Of a stretch of 64,000 nt of DNA, positions 19,300 to 30,792 are shown one piece after another. Origin of the DNA: Membranipora membranacea (lineage: Eukaryota; Bryozoa; Gymnolaemata; Cheilostomatida; Membraniporidae); contig OU612071.1 in the NCBI GenBank assembly GCA_914767715.1, positions 28,023,681-28,087,680 of the forward strand, in the 5' to 3' direction. The translations under genes were made by a program, and so were the position numbers. Under the pieces are notes generated by a model. The model made no database searches. It was not told the DNA's origin and worked only from the letters and a program-made list of their open reading frames with translations. Position 1 is the stretch's first letter. Each line of letters begins with the position of its first letter.

Positions 19300-21850
19300 C
19301 TGTTGTTCTCTCGCTACTTTTTCTGCTTCCCCGGTGTCACTCTATGAGCCGATGCTGTTTTTACACCTCCTGAAGTAATATTTTACATTTATTTAAGTTG
19401 TCTCACACCTGAAAGAAAATAAGACGATTCCTAATTAACTATTTATTACAAGATGGCGGAGCTAAGCCAATTACCGTGACCACCCATTTACTCTTATCGA
19501 CTCAAAACTCGACCCATTCAAATAACCGTAATGTATACTGAATAATATGATCATCAATGAACAAAAGTGAGTGCTAAGGTGCCCCAATTATTACAAAACA
19601 TGATTTTTTAGTGACCCAAACACAATGAGTCGATGAATACAATTCACATACCTAGCAAAAGTGGAGTAGACCGTTATACACATGTGTGCAGTCTGCGCAA
19701 AGAGTTGTTACTCCTCGGTCTACACTATCATTTACCTAAACACTTGTAATCACACATGAACTATTAACTCAACACTTATTCTAATAACTATAAATCTACT
19801 GATAACCAGCATAAGTGATGGAGAAAGTATAACAACATGCTAATCTTCATCAAAATCCCTTGTCTTTCGTTTTTTGTAACCTGGTAATAACAAAATGGCT
19901 GCACCCATAGGCCCATTCAAGGTCATAAGTGAGTGGTGAGTCACCTGTTTTATTTTTTTACCCCAGATTTTCTTTCCCAACCCCAGATCTAATCAACCCC
20001 CAAAAATCTGGGGTTATAAAATCAACCCAGGAAAGGCCTGAAGTAGTGACCATGTTATTGGTCACTTCTTTTTCTCTGGGCAAACTAAGTCACAATAGAA
20101 CTAACAACTCGCATGCTAACTCGAATCTTGAAATTGAAAGTAAAGAAGAAATCAAATAATAAAAAGGCAAAATTTGAAACCAATATTAATTTTGAATTAC
20201 CGCCCCCGGAAATGACATGATCGTCTAAATAGCAGATGACACAAAACTCCAACATTGCTGTCTATATTACTAACCGTCTGCGAAGCAGACAATACCGACC
20301 TCTCACACACCACCGTCAAAGACTTCCTGTCCTAGGCAAGGGGAGGGAACACCAAAGGCTTGGAATGACTCCAAAAGGATTCCCATCGATTTGCATGCTT
20401 CATCTGTGTACACTATGATAATACCTGCCGGTTGTGTCAAGGGCTATTCTTAGTAAGATAGCCCCTAGAATAGAAATTATCCTTTGCAAAGGCAAAGTTT
20501 GCATATCAGCAAAACTGTGGCATCAGCCTTATACATTTTGAAGATCAGATAGTTTATACCTATAAAAGCTGTGAATGTCATAAGTTGGATAAACATTTAT
20601 TGAGGATTTGAGGCGAGGTGGAATTATATTATTATTGTATTTGAGGATAGACGAAGCAGACGCACTACCAGACTTGAGGTGGTTCTAAGGACTCACTGAG
20701 CACACAGAACCAAATAAATTAAACATAAATAACATGACTACATTAATTACAACTTCAATTATTCTTTACAAACTCCAATAAACATAAATGATAACTATTG
20801 AAATTGGCAAAACTCTAGTTTTCTTGTAAGATAGCTTACTTCAATGTCGCAGACTTATAATTGTAATAAGATGTTCAGCATCTTATTACAAGTTAGACCT
20901 GACCTTATTGCAATCTAGACCTGACAGCAGTCTGTTGCCGTTAGTACTCTAAGCTGAACATGAATCTTTACTGAATCTCCAGTATAGATTCATGTTTAGA
21001 TCAGGACCCAGTAGGTCACTGCTCTATAACTACACCATGGTCAGTTGAACTTCATTTTATTCATGGGATGATGGTAACTTTGGCCAGGCCACAGCCCAGC
21101 CAGGCAGTAACTCTGCCACACAGTAACTGATTTTGATCAACACACAATTGATCATTTGAAGTCACAAAAATACATTATTCATGATTTATGCACATAGGAT
21201 GGGAAGTAGCTAATGGCGCGTTAAAGTTAAAGAGCATTTAGATATTATCTGCAATGCAATTTGAAAATGGAAATGTAGTCAATTAAAGTAAGGGTGTGGA
21301 AATGGTACATGAAATATTAATTGCGGAAATGGTCCTTAGCTCAATAGATCTCCAAATTAACTTTTCAACAGGGTGTTGCCTGGATATGTCACATTCTCTC
21401 ATTTCTTTCTTCGACTTTTTGTCGTACGGAAGTTGTCTGATATCTAGAAAGAGTACAACAATTTCTACATAACAATATTAGCCTGATGGTTGCCAGCAGC
21501 AAATTAGCCTGACCACCCTTTTACACATCACGACCTCAAACTCCACACAAACAATTAATCCATTAAACGGGAAAATATGGGGCACAATATGATCATCAAG
21601 AAACAACTGACCACAAACATCACAAGCGTATGAATACAATTAGTATACCAATCAGAATAAAGCAGGCCATTAAATTTGTGTGTTTATTCTCTGCTTGACA
21701 TCATTACACCAAGGATTACACATTACTCATTAATCACACCGACCTTTATCAACTAATACGCATTCTCTACTGATACTACTCATACTGATATCAGGCCTTA
21801 GTGTCGAGGTAAGTGTTAACAACATGCTCATTTGTTCAACAAGATCCCTA
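19300..21850. other. Gene-poor stretch with a diverged repeat pair
   Basis: No gene supported. Sequences at about 19470-19860 and 21505-21850 are diverged direct copies, sharing blocks such as GACCACCC, AATATGATCATCA, GAATACAATT and AACAACATGCT in the same order. The rest is AT-rich unique sequence. Confidence 0.5.
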
Positions 21851-21862
21851 ATTCTAATAATA

Positions 21863-22736
21863 TCATTTGATTATGGCCCACAACGATAGGCAGTCAATAG
21901 AATAGCAAAAGTCTTCAGTGTTTGTTACTCCTTGGTTTTGACTTGGTTCCGGAGATGTGCTGGTGCCCGCAATAGTGGTGGAGGATTCCTCTTCCTGGCC
22001 CATCTCCAGACCCACTGTCTCCACATTGACCTCCTGATATCCTGGGTAGAAGGCTGGCAGTCTCTGAGTCTGAATTCTCTGAGCCTGAGTTCTCTGGGAC
22101 TGGGTCGAGTTGTTGAGCGGTCCGTATGGCCGGGATCTTCTCTCCCTCCTCCTACCTCGGCGAGTCACCTCCGTGTCTGGCGCTAAGGGTGTCTTGGTGT
22201 TTTGTAGCACCGTCTGAACTGCCATCTCGGCCATGACCGGTGTTGGGATGACCGATATTCGAAATTGTTCACATATCGGTACGGCCACCAACCCATGTGT
22301 CGCCATGGGCACGAGCATGGTATTTCTGTCCTCGGGATATGCCCCATCCCTTAATACTTCAGCGTTTCTAGCGACGACATCTATATGGAAAACAAAAATT
22401 GTCAAATTTACAGAAAATTCAAACGATATAAATATGACCCGAATGTAGGGGGGTCATGAACATGTACAGGGGTATTATATATATTATCTATGATTGGAAA
22501 AATACCATAAATTATCAACTATTTAAAAGTTATAGTTATTGGTGTAAAAATAAATGCCTGGTTCCGCGAGAAACTCATTAACTGGTATTCATAGAAAGGT
22601 TTCATTTGTTGCATAGTTGTTGTGCACCTCCTTTCTTCATCACCTCCGTTTTTCATCTGAAGTGATGCCAGATACAGCATGCGGTATGTAATGGCCATCT
22701 GGTGGACTGCATAGCACAACTGCTAGTCTATTAATC
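21863..22736 (-). CDS. Unknown two-exon (or longer) gene
   Basis: Two minus-strand coding blocks with splice-like borders. The upstream block (about 22736-22530) contains CYAVHQMAITYRMLYLASLQ and an Arg/Cys/Thr-rich stretch. The downstream block starts after CCATATAG at about 22382 and runs to the stop at 21863, with ARNAEVLRDGAYPEDRNTML, a hydrophobic middle, an Arg-rich cluster (RRGRRRERRSRP), Gln repeats and an acidic tail. I recognise no family. Neighbours are transposon genes on the same strand, so it may belong to one of them. Confidence 0.4.
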
Positions 22737-23163
22737 GTTTTACAGGCTGTCATTCAATACCAAACTTGTATGCATCAACCAAGCGAGAATGGTCTATCTG
22801 CATGCAAATAGACGTTTTTGCTTTAAGTCCAACAGAGCAGCTGGCCAGAATTAACAAACAAAAATGGCCTATGAGTCATTTTTTTGCAATTACCAGATCT
22901 ATTTAGTTTTTCTGATTAGAGCCGCAGTCGTTTTAAACAACACAATGTTTGAGGTAAGGGTATCGTTTTCCATTTAATTTTTTTCTCATGGAAAGTTTGA
23001 CCTCAAAAAAAGAAAACAAAGTAAAGTCAGCTAACCAAGCAAACATTTTATACTTCATTAGTACATATTCTGTAAAATTCACCGGTTTTACCCAGTTGTA
23101 GTGGTCATATTTAGAAATTAGAAGGTCTTTTATTCACACATTACATTTATGTGGAGATAACTC

Positions 23164-23934
23164 CTATTCTGACCTATGCACTACAGAGAATAAGTGAATA
23201 GCGCAGTGACGTCGCGTCTCTGAATTAGAGAAGACACTGAGCATGTATCGAATAGCCAATAGTTTCCAGTCTAGAGTATTTATATGTTTATGGCCACTGC
23301 AAACAATCCGCAGTCCACCCATCCACTGCTGCACAGGGACGTGGCTTACTGTCAATGACTCTGGACTGACACCTAGAAGACCTTAAATGTAGTCAGACTG
23401 AGAAATAAACTCAATAACAATTCACATTAAATTGGATAAATTATATTTTGTAGACTTCTTTTTAGAAACCCTTGACAAAGCTCACACTGGTTATCTGATT
23501 TCATAAGAAACTGTGGTGGCCCTATACCCAAGGTCACCCTATGTGTCGGCTCTGGTATGATCTTTGACTTGTGTAAGCATTCAAGTAGCTTACTATCTTA
23601 TATTTGTTAAAAAAGGTTAAGACTCGACTGCTACATTCAGCATAAATACCCAAGGAATGTAAATTTGGTTTGTCTTCCACTATTTTGTTTACTTATCTTA
23701 CTTACAAGCAAGAGCTTTGTAAATCTTTGGGCTCAAGGTAACGGTGAGGCTGTCCATAATGCGTATCTCCTGTTTTGATAAACAGCCAATGTTTGTCGCA
23801 GATAGCCAGTGCTGAGAAACATCGTCATGGATGATCTGGATGAATTTGCTGTATTTTGCCTGAAAGGCAGCCGGCCTTTGAACAAGTAGCACATCCTGGA
23901 CATGAACGTAGGCATGCATTGATATCCCTATCAT
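23164..23934 (-). pseudogene. Ulp1-like (C48) protease of a SWIM/Ulp1 transposon, damaged
   Basis: The exon at 23706-23934 reads HVQDVLLVQRPAAFQAKYSK, then SQHWLSATNIGC and EIRIMDSL, matching the His and Asp regions of Ulp1-type cysteine proteases carried by some Mutator-like and related transposons. It ends at a GTAAGTAAG donor. The Cys-motif part lies at about 23290-23370, where VPVQQWMGG is still seen but the frame is then disturbed relative to the copy at 16.7 kb, which keeps GGDYCRLFA. Such proteases are accessory proteins of unknown role in transposition. Confidence 0.65.
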
Positions 23935-24062
23935 CTAGCTTGTATGAAGTACTAAGTATAGGGTTCGATGGTTTACTATTGGGAGTTTAGCTGTTGGAGT
24001 ATATTAGAAACTGGAGGATTATCCTGTGGTTGTTTCTTGGCAGTGTGGTCTGACACAACTTG

Positions 24063-24618
24063 AGGCTCAAGAAAGCTCTGGCATGAGCCTTCATGGACAA
24101 TTTGTTATTATTTTTTGAGTGATGTAGAATATGGCTGTCTCTTCAAAACTGCTTCTCTCTCACTTTGAGATGAAGTAGAGTCGGGCCAGTAACTGTTGTC
24201 TAGCTCAGTAAGGTTGTCAGACCTTTGTGAAGCGAAGTTATGTTCCTGCAGTAGCTTGGTCTGTTGAGATTCTAGCAGAGATAGGAGCTGGTAGGTTGGG
24301 AGGAGAATCTCACACTTCAGCAGGAGCTCTGAGTACTTGAGAATCCACAGTGAACCATTGATTCTCGTGGTAGCTGACAGGTAGATCCAAGAAACATGTG
24401 TCCAGATAGTTCAACACTGTAAATATATGTTTGCAGGGAAATATGGTTGAGCTAAAATATCTACAATTGCATGTCACATCTGACAGTGAGACTATGTAGG
24501 AGGCACCATCAGAACCAGCAACCTGAAAACAGTTGTCGCCTATCTTTGTTGTTACTTCCAGGTTTCTTGAGTCTTCTAATCGTTTGATACAGTGGTGTAT
24601 CATATGTGGTGTAACCAA
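24063..24618 (-). pseudogene. SWIM zinc-finger C-terminal part of a transposase
   Basis: The minus-strand frame 24618-24310 contains VTCNCRYFSSTIFPCKHIFTVLN, the CxCx(n)CxH SWIM zinc finger found at the C-terminus of MULE-type transposases and ZSWIM proteins (Cys-Asn-Cys, then Cys-Lys-His). A stop follows the frame, but a second frame opens at once and runs on through YQLLSLLESQQTKLLQ and a Ser-rich tail to a stop near 24115, so a frameshift or small intron is likely. The catalytic transposase core was not found upstream. The tail is shared with the shortened copy at 17.2 kb. Confidence 0.7.
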
Positions 24619-24619
24619 G

Positions 24620-25146
24620 CAGGAATGTATTGGTTGTGGTTTTTCGCCAGCGCCATCATGACACCGTTGTTATGGGAGTACTTTAAAACAAATTTAAACC
24701 TATGTCAAAACATATTGCATATGTCATCAAAACATAGAATTGTGGACACGACAAATCATTAAAGAGGAACTTAACATAGATTGAACGCATCAACCTTGGA
24801 CCTTCATTTTACTGCACACTATACTTAGGACATGGGGGAGGAATGTTATGAAAATTAAAATTCAATCCGTGCAATGTAAAGCTTCTTTTTGGGAGAATTA
24901 AAATTAGCAATAATTAGTGACATCATTGGAAAAAGCAGACAACTCCAGTACAAAGATAGTAAATATTGCTGGTGCATATGTACTGTCTCATTCAAAGCAG
25001 GCAGTATAATTTCGCAGCAGTATGGCAATTTATTTATGGCTCACCGCACACACTAATTTAATGGGCATTATATCCCCAGCATGAGTCAGTATGCATTCTA
25101 TTGCTCATCTAAACAGTTCACATACTAAATCTGCGTTGTAATTATT
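24620..25146. other. Upstream region of the P2X7-domain gene
   Basis: AT-rich, with no gene. It must hold the promoter of the gene at 25147 and perhaps the left end of the transposon, but I could not identify a terminal repeat. Confidence 0.4.
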
Positions 25147-25674
25147 ATGGCTGCTGTCGTTGCTGTACAAGGGCAAGATCAAGACTCGAACCACGATTCA
25201 TGGGCTGGTGACATTCCCGAGGATCCAGAGATGGCTTCTGAATTGGACAGGTTGCTCGCTCAAAGAGCCCATTTTCTGCAACACAGGCTGGAAAACAATG
25301 ACTGGTGCAACTGCAATGGATGCTGGCCGGTCACTCATGCAGTGTCAGATTTTGATGTGAAATGCTGCCAGGAGGATGAATCGACGAGGAATGTCTGCGG
25401 AGAAAATGAGCAGTTTGGCGATCAAGTTGCATATAGCTGTATAACCCATCATGGCTCATTTTACTCGTTTTGCCTCTATGAAAGGCATCTACTGGCTATT
25501 GAGAATGATTACCATGTGGAAGGAGCTGATTTAGGACAAATCGCACGGAATGATAGGTTGCGGTATATAGCCTACAGATCATACACCAAATGGATTCACG
25601 GACGTCTTGGGCGGTGGACACGCTTGGAAATTCCACAATGTGTCACAGCTGCAATAAGACAATGTACATACTGA
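25147..25674 (+). CDS. P2X7 ballast-domain protein (stand-alone)
   Basis: Intact single-exon protein of 175 residues starting at ATG 25147. After an acidic N-terminal region it has the Cys-rich core WCNCNGCWPVTHAV...CCQE (about residues 52-78), then two later Cys and the C-terminal block RYIAYRSYTKWIHGRLGRWTR followed by IPQC. These match the cytoplasmic ballast domain of vertebrate P2X7 receptors, which binds zinc and guanine nucleotides. No channel-forming P2X part is present, so this is a free-standing invertebrate form. Its stop is 21 bp from the stop of the convergent THAP transposase. Intactness next to a nearly intact transposase suggests an accessory protein of the same element; this is inference. 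Confidence 0.9.
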   Translation: MAAVVAVQGQDQDSNHDSWAGDIPEDPEMASELDRLLAQRAHFLQHRLENNDWCNCNGCWPVTHAVSDFDVKCCQEDESTRNVCGENEQFGDQVAYSCITHHGSFYSFCLYERHLLAIENDYHVEGADLGQIARNDRLRYIAYRSYTKWIHGRLGRWTRLEIPQCVTAAIRQCTY

Positions 25675-27084
25675 CAACTACAGCTTGCGCCTACTTTATT
25701 TGGTGACCTGAACCTTGCTGGTTGAAGGTGTTAAATGTTTCAGAGCAGCAGTACTCTGAGGTGTCTGAATAGTCATGTCGGATGGGGGTACATAATATGT
25801 AGATGTACTAGCAGGGCTCAGAATGGTCGAGACTGATGCCAAATTCGAGGTGTCTTCATCCATTGCCAGCGGCTCAGGTACAGCTATCTCTGCGGCTAGA
25901 GCAAACCTGCTGCTGTGCCTTTCGAGAACCACTGCTGCTGGCTCTCTCTCCAGCTGTGATGTCATAGTTGCAGGGGTTGGTGGCAGTACAGGAAGTTGTA
26001 TTGACCCATCTCCTCTAGCTACCTGCTCCGTTAGCTTCATCAGGTTTTTCAGATATTCTAAGAAATATGATTCTTGTTCATTTGCAGTTGTGAAAAAAGA
26101 ATGCTCTAAACACTTCTCTTGCTAAACAACTGATTATGTATCTGACATCATCACCATGGCAGTGAGGACATCGAATAGTGCTTACTCTTGTCAAGGCCAC
26201 ACAACAGATTCATATACATGTATGCACCCATATCAAGGACTAGCAACTGTGGTAAATGTCGATAGCTAAAAAATAGAAAATTTCTTAGGCTATCTATTAT
26301 TAGAACATCAATGTGAAATGTTTTTCTAACCTTTTGTTGCGGGTGGTCTTACAAGCTTTGCTTTACCAGTGCCAGACTGGTATTTCAGATACTGCACTCG
26401 CATCTTTTCCCTCCCTCCCTCGTCTAGGATAACAGGCCGGTCACAGTTCTCATTGAGCTGGATTGCAGCTAGTAGGGGCCTGAAATTGAGGATATGCGAA
26501 ATGAAGATCAAAGTGCCTATAGCGAGACCTTTGGTTTGAGTTACGGGCAGGGCAGAGTCACGCTTGTATGGCTCTGATGAACGATGAATTTGTGAATTGC
26601 CAGAAATCATATATGAGGATGGGTGAGGATTTTGGTAAAATCGGCCACTGACCCTGTGTGGTGGTCCATTCATAATGGTTGCATTAGCCGATTGACAATA
26701 GAAAACCAAGCATGATATGTAAAGCTTTATTTCACAACAATTATCTACCTTGCATTCATTCCTTGAAACCCGAATGATAGGTGTTTCGGTGCATGAGCCA
26801 AGACAACTCTGTGGTACGACTCGATCTGACTCGTTTGACCATGTGGGGACATCTTCATTATAGCCTTTCTACGTCGAGGGTTGGAGAGTATGGCCTTCAC
26901 CTTCTTATATGCCGAGCTGTCTGTAATAATAGTGGATAGATATGCAACAACAAAACATACATACATTGCCATTTCACTTAGGCCACAGTTTGTTTGTCCG
27001 GGAGTTTTGAAGACTAATTGTGACACACGCCTACATCCAGCCTTCTTACCAGATGGAATGGGATGGGACTACTACACAGACGAA

Positions 27085-27285
27085 TCCGCTACAATTCGCC
27101 ACTAACATTTCACCACTCACATTTCGCCACTCACATTTCGCCACTCACATTTTGCCACTACCCTAAATCGTCCATACCACATACCACAAGCATAGACCCC
27201 CCCAAAAATAACCCAAACACAAACCCCCAAACACCTAGAAGTAATGGGTAAGTGACAAAATGTAGAGTGGCGAAAGATCTGCATA
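27085..27285. repeat. 14-bp tandem repeat with inverted flank in a THAP-gene intron
   Basis: Four copies of CATTTCGCCACTCA-type units at about 27110-27165 lie between TTCGCCACTAACATTT (27096) and its inverse near 27255-27272 (AATGTAGAGTGGCGAAA). This could be a small foldback element. It lies within the intron between exons 10 and 11. Confidence 0.55.
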
Positions 27286-29932
27286 CCACACAGAATTCTT
27301 GTTACCTGGATTCATTCTGTGTTCTTTAGTGGGGTGGTGTCACTTTTTGTAGTAGGTGTTGTTAGGAAACTCGCATATACCAATAAGGTGGTTTAGTAGT
27401 CCCACTCTCTTCTCCTCCATCACCGTAGCAAACTTGTCATCTACTTTTGTGTGAGAGGGCATATAATATAATCTAGAAAAAAAATAGAAGCAAAATATAT
27501 CAAAACTTTCCTTAGCTTTGTTTTACTCAATTAGTGCAGGAAGTACAGTCTGACAGGCACAATCCGGTAAAGCCGAAACCCCCACTTACCGAACAACACA
27601 ATCAATTATGCAAAGTCAATCATGGGTTTGATTTTCAAACCGAATTTTACATACATATATTTATGCAATCCTAAACCCATATATATTCTACAGACATTAG
27701 AGAGGCGAACTGCTATCCACTATCTGACTGCATCTCAACAAAATGGTGGGACTGCTGATGCTGACAACACAGAAGTTATACCGTTCTATTTCAATACCTG
27801 TTGCAGACGGCCTTGACTCGGTCCATAGAGAGCGGTGACCAGTTCTTGTCAGTTTTGTCCTCCTTCTCCTTGGTGACTGCGACAAGCTGTTTCTTTATTC
27901 CTACAAACAGCTTTAGGTGTGAATAACGTGACAATAGCTAAACCCTGTCTAGAGGATGTACCTATCTCTCAATCAATCATGACCAGCTGAACTGCGCGAG
28001 CACTGAGATTGAATGTCTCGTAGCCTTGAACGAAGCAACCAAAATTTTTTTTTTGGATCAGCAGCATAAGCAGCGCATACTAGCTGTGAACATATTCCGA
28101 TGGAATTAGATTCTACCGACCTTTGACGACATGCCAGGTGTCATACCAGTGAGTGATGGCCTCATTCCTCATCATCTTGGCGATACCCATGTGTTGGTCG
28201 GTCACTAGATCCATCACCTTCACACCGCTGTCTGCTAGTTTTGCAAGTCCTCGAACTAGCCCCTCTTTTTCCATGTTTGGTGAAATCATCTCTGTTTCAA
28301 CCCTCTGAAATTAGTTACAGTGTTGTTGACGGCAATGAAGAATAAACTTATTATCTCGGTGGTTCATGAAGATCATTAGGCTCATCAGAGTGTTATCTCA
28401 ATGTTTTGAACGCTCATATATCTCACATGGCAAATCAACCACACATTGAAAAATGATATCACTGAATCAAAAGCAGAAGCATCCACAAGCCTACAAGGAA
28501 ATTGGACAGCCTTCCACCAATGAGTTGCCCATATTGAATAACAAACACACAATCTTTGTACTATTTTTTTCAAAGAGACTTACCGACACAGCTTGAATAT
28601 CCACGATTTTATGAGTTGTCATGTCCATGAGGCAGTAACTACCAAACTGAGCACAGAAACCCATGCCTATAAAATAGATGAAGTCTCATTTCATTCATAT
28701 ACAGAAAAAAATATCTAGGCCTACCTTAGCTTTTCGCCCATGATTGATACTAAAACTACATTTTACACGTTTGCATCTGCAAGATATTGCTAATGGTCTA
28801 TCTTGGCACTCAATCAAGAGAGTCACAGTATGCATGTTGAGAATCACTGAAGAAAAGTACATGTATCAATTATTCCGAAAACTTACTGTCACATCTAGCA
28901 TCACCTCCAAGGATAACCTTCTCCTGTGACTTCATACTCTCGATGTTGTGTTTTTGTTCCTCTAGCCACATGTAAAGTACGACAGCACAGAATATTTCAA
29001 GTTGATATCGGAAGTAGAGTACGTCTGATGGAAATAATATCTGATTGCTCGAAATATACCTGTGTAATAGCAAGTCAGAGCAATCCCATTATCACAGTAA
29101 CGAAATGAGAAAGTATTTCATCTAGCGACAAACAATGTAATTGACATCATAACAGCTCTGTGTTCAAGAGCAGTGTGGGATAATTTTATCTATTATAATT
29201 TGATGACATCACATAACACACAACCTGATAACCTCCAGTAACAAAAAGGTAGAAGGAAGTGGAAAAATGTTTATAGACTCACTCTATAACTATAGCGGGT
29301 TGACTTCCTGTGTAAAGTATAGAACCCAGGAGCAGTGCATTGGCCGGCTTAGTGTCGGATCTTTCGTTCCCAGCTGTCTGCCAAGACCAGCTATGCTTGT
29401 TCAAACAGAACAGTGTGAAGCCCATAACAGCGCCGTGCGGAGAGGAGTCGACTTGAACTAAAAGTAAAGAGCAACCTGATAATGGATTTCTGATCAACAC
29501 TACTTGACGGGGAACATTGCACTACAATTTATTTTTACAAAAATATAGATATAGGCCACCCAAAGCATGGTGTTTCCCTGCTTTGTTAGGCCATAATTAT
29601 GTTCTGATCTGAGGTCATTACAACAAAGTTTTTGAGCAAATCAGATATGAGTGAAGCCTGCAGTGACCATAAGCCTTACCTGGTAGTTCACCACAAGGGA
29701 CTTTGAACAATATATCTAGGAGATTTCTTGATGTCACTATAAATTTCTTCTGCTCACACAAGTCACCATCGCTTTTCCTGTAACACAGAAATCCAATCAG
29801 TTCACAAAATGAAAGATGTGTCAATTCTGGTGGTGATCTCAAACACATGATACTTCTGTTGGGTTGGATGATATAATTACTTATACCATCAACATCATAA
29901 AAATCCCATGGTAGCATAAATAGCTGACGAAT

Positions 29933-29979
29933 CATCTATTTTGATTGCGGTAAATGATGTACCTCAATCAAAATAGATG
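29933..29979. repeat. Perfect 15-bp hairpin in a THAP-gene intron
   Basis: CATCTATTTTGATTG (29933-29947) and its exact reverse complement (29965-29979) are separated by 17 bases. They may be termini of a tiny foldback remnant. No function inferred. Confidence 0.8.
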
Positions 29980-30723
29980 CTTCAAACACTACAACGAAAG
30001 ATGAAAATGTTACAACAGTGACTGTGTGAATTGATGTTACAGCACTCTATAAAGGAATTTGTGGTTGTTTTGTCTAATAACCTGTCAGCACATTTCATGT
30101 ACAAAACAGCGGTTCATCGATCATGCAGATGTTTTCATGATGACATAATGGCTGGCATAATAATGTTGGTAAACGGTAGTAGCTTGATGCGTTATAATTT
30201 GGAAAAAGAAATGACACCAACTCCATTGTGCTCTGCAATAGAGATGTGGGATGGGAATATAACTACAGTATATGAAGTTTCTTACCATAGATCTCTCAAT
30301 GAGGCTTTAGTATGTTTTCCCTGGTCAATCTGGGGTGTCTCGTCTGGCACCCACATAGGATCATTCTCCACGTCATCATCATTCATTTCATCCAACTCCT
30401 GATTGTAAGCCTCCTCTTCAACTTCATCAGGCTCTATGAGAAGATAATGACCTGTAGAACGGAGAAAACAGAGTGTAGATGCAACTAAGAGGACTGCAAG
30501 GGGGTTGCAAGTACATGATATACAAACAGCAAAATTATTTCCATCAATCTGAAGGAAGAACGCTTCACTTACAATGGACAAGATAATATTATGCCGATTC
30601 CATAGGGACCACAATGTACTGTGATGTACTTGGATTATGGAACACACAAAATTTGATATTATAAACAGCAAGCTTCAAATAGCAGTTCTTGACTCATATT
30701 TGATAACGGTCACAAAATCTCTC

Positions 30724-30792
30724 CGATGAATAAGCTATGTCGATGAATAAGCTATGTCGATGAATAAGCTATGTCGATGAATAAGCTATGCT
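30724..30792. repeat. 17-bp tandem repeat, four copies
   Basis: Unit CGATGAATAAGCTATGT repeated four times, the last ending in a variant base, within the large intron between THAP exons 2 and 3. Confidence 0.95.
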
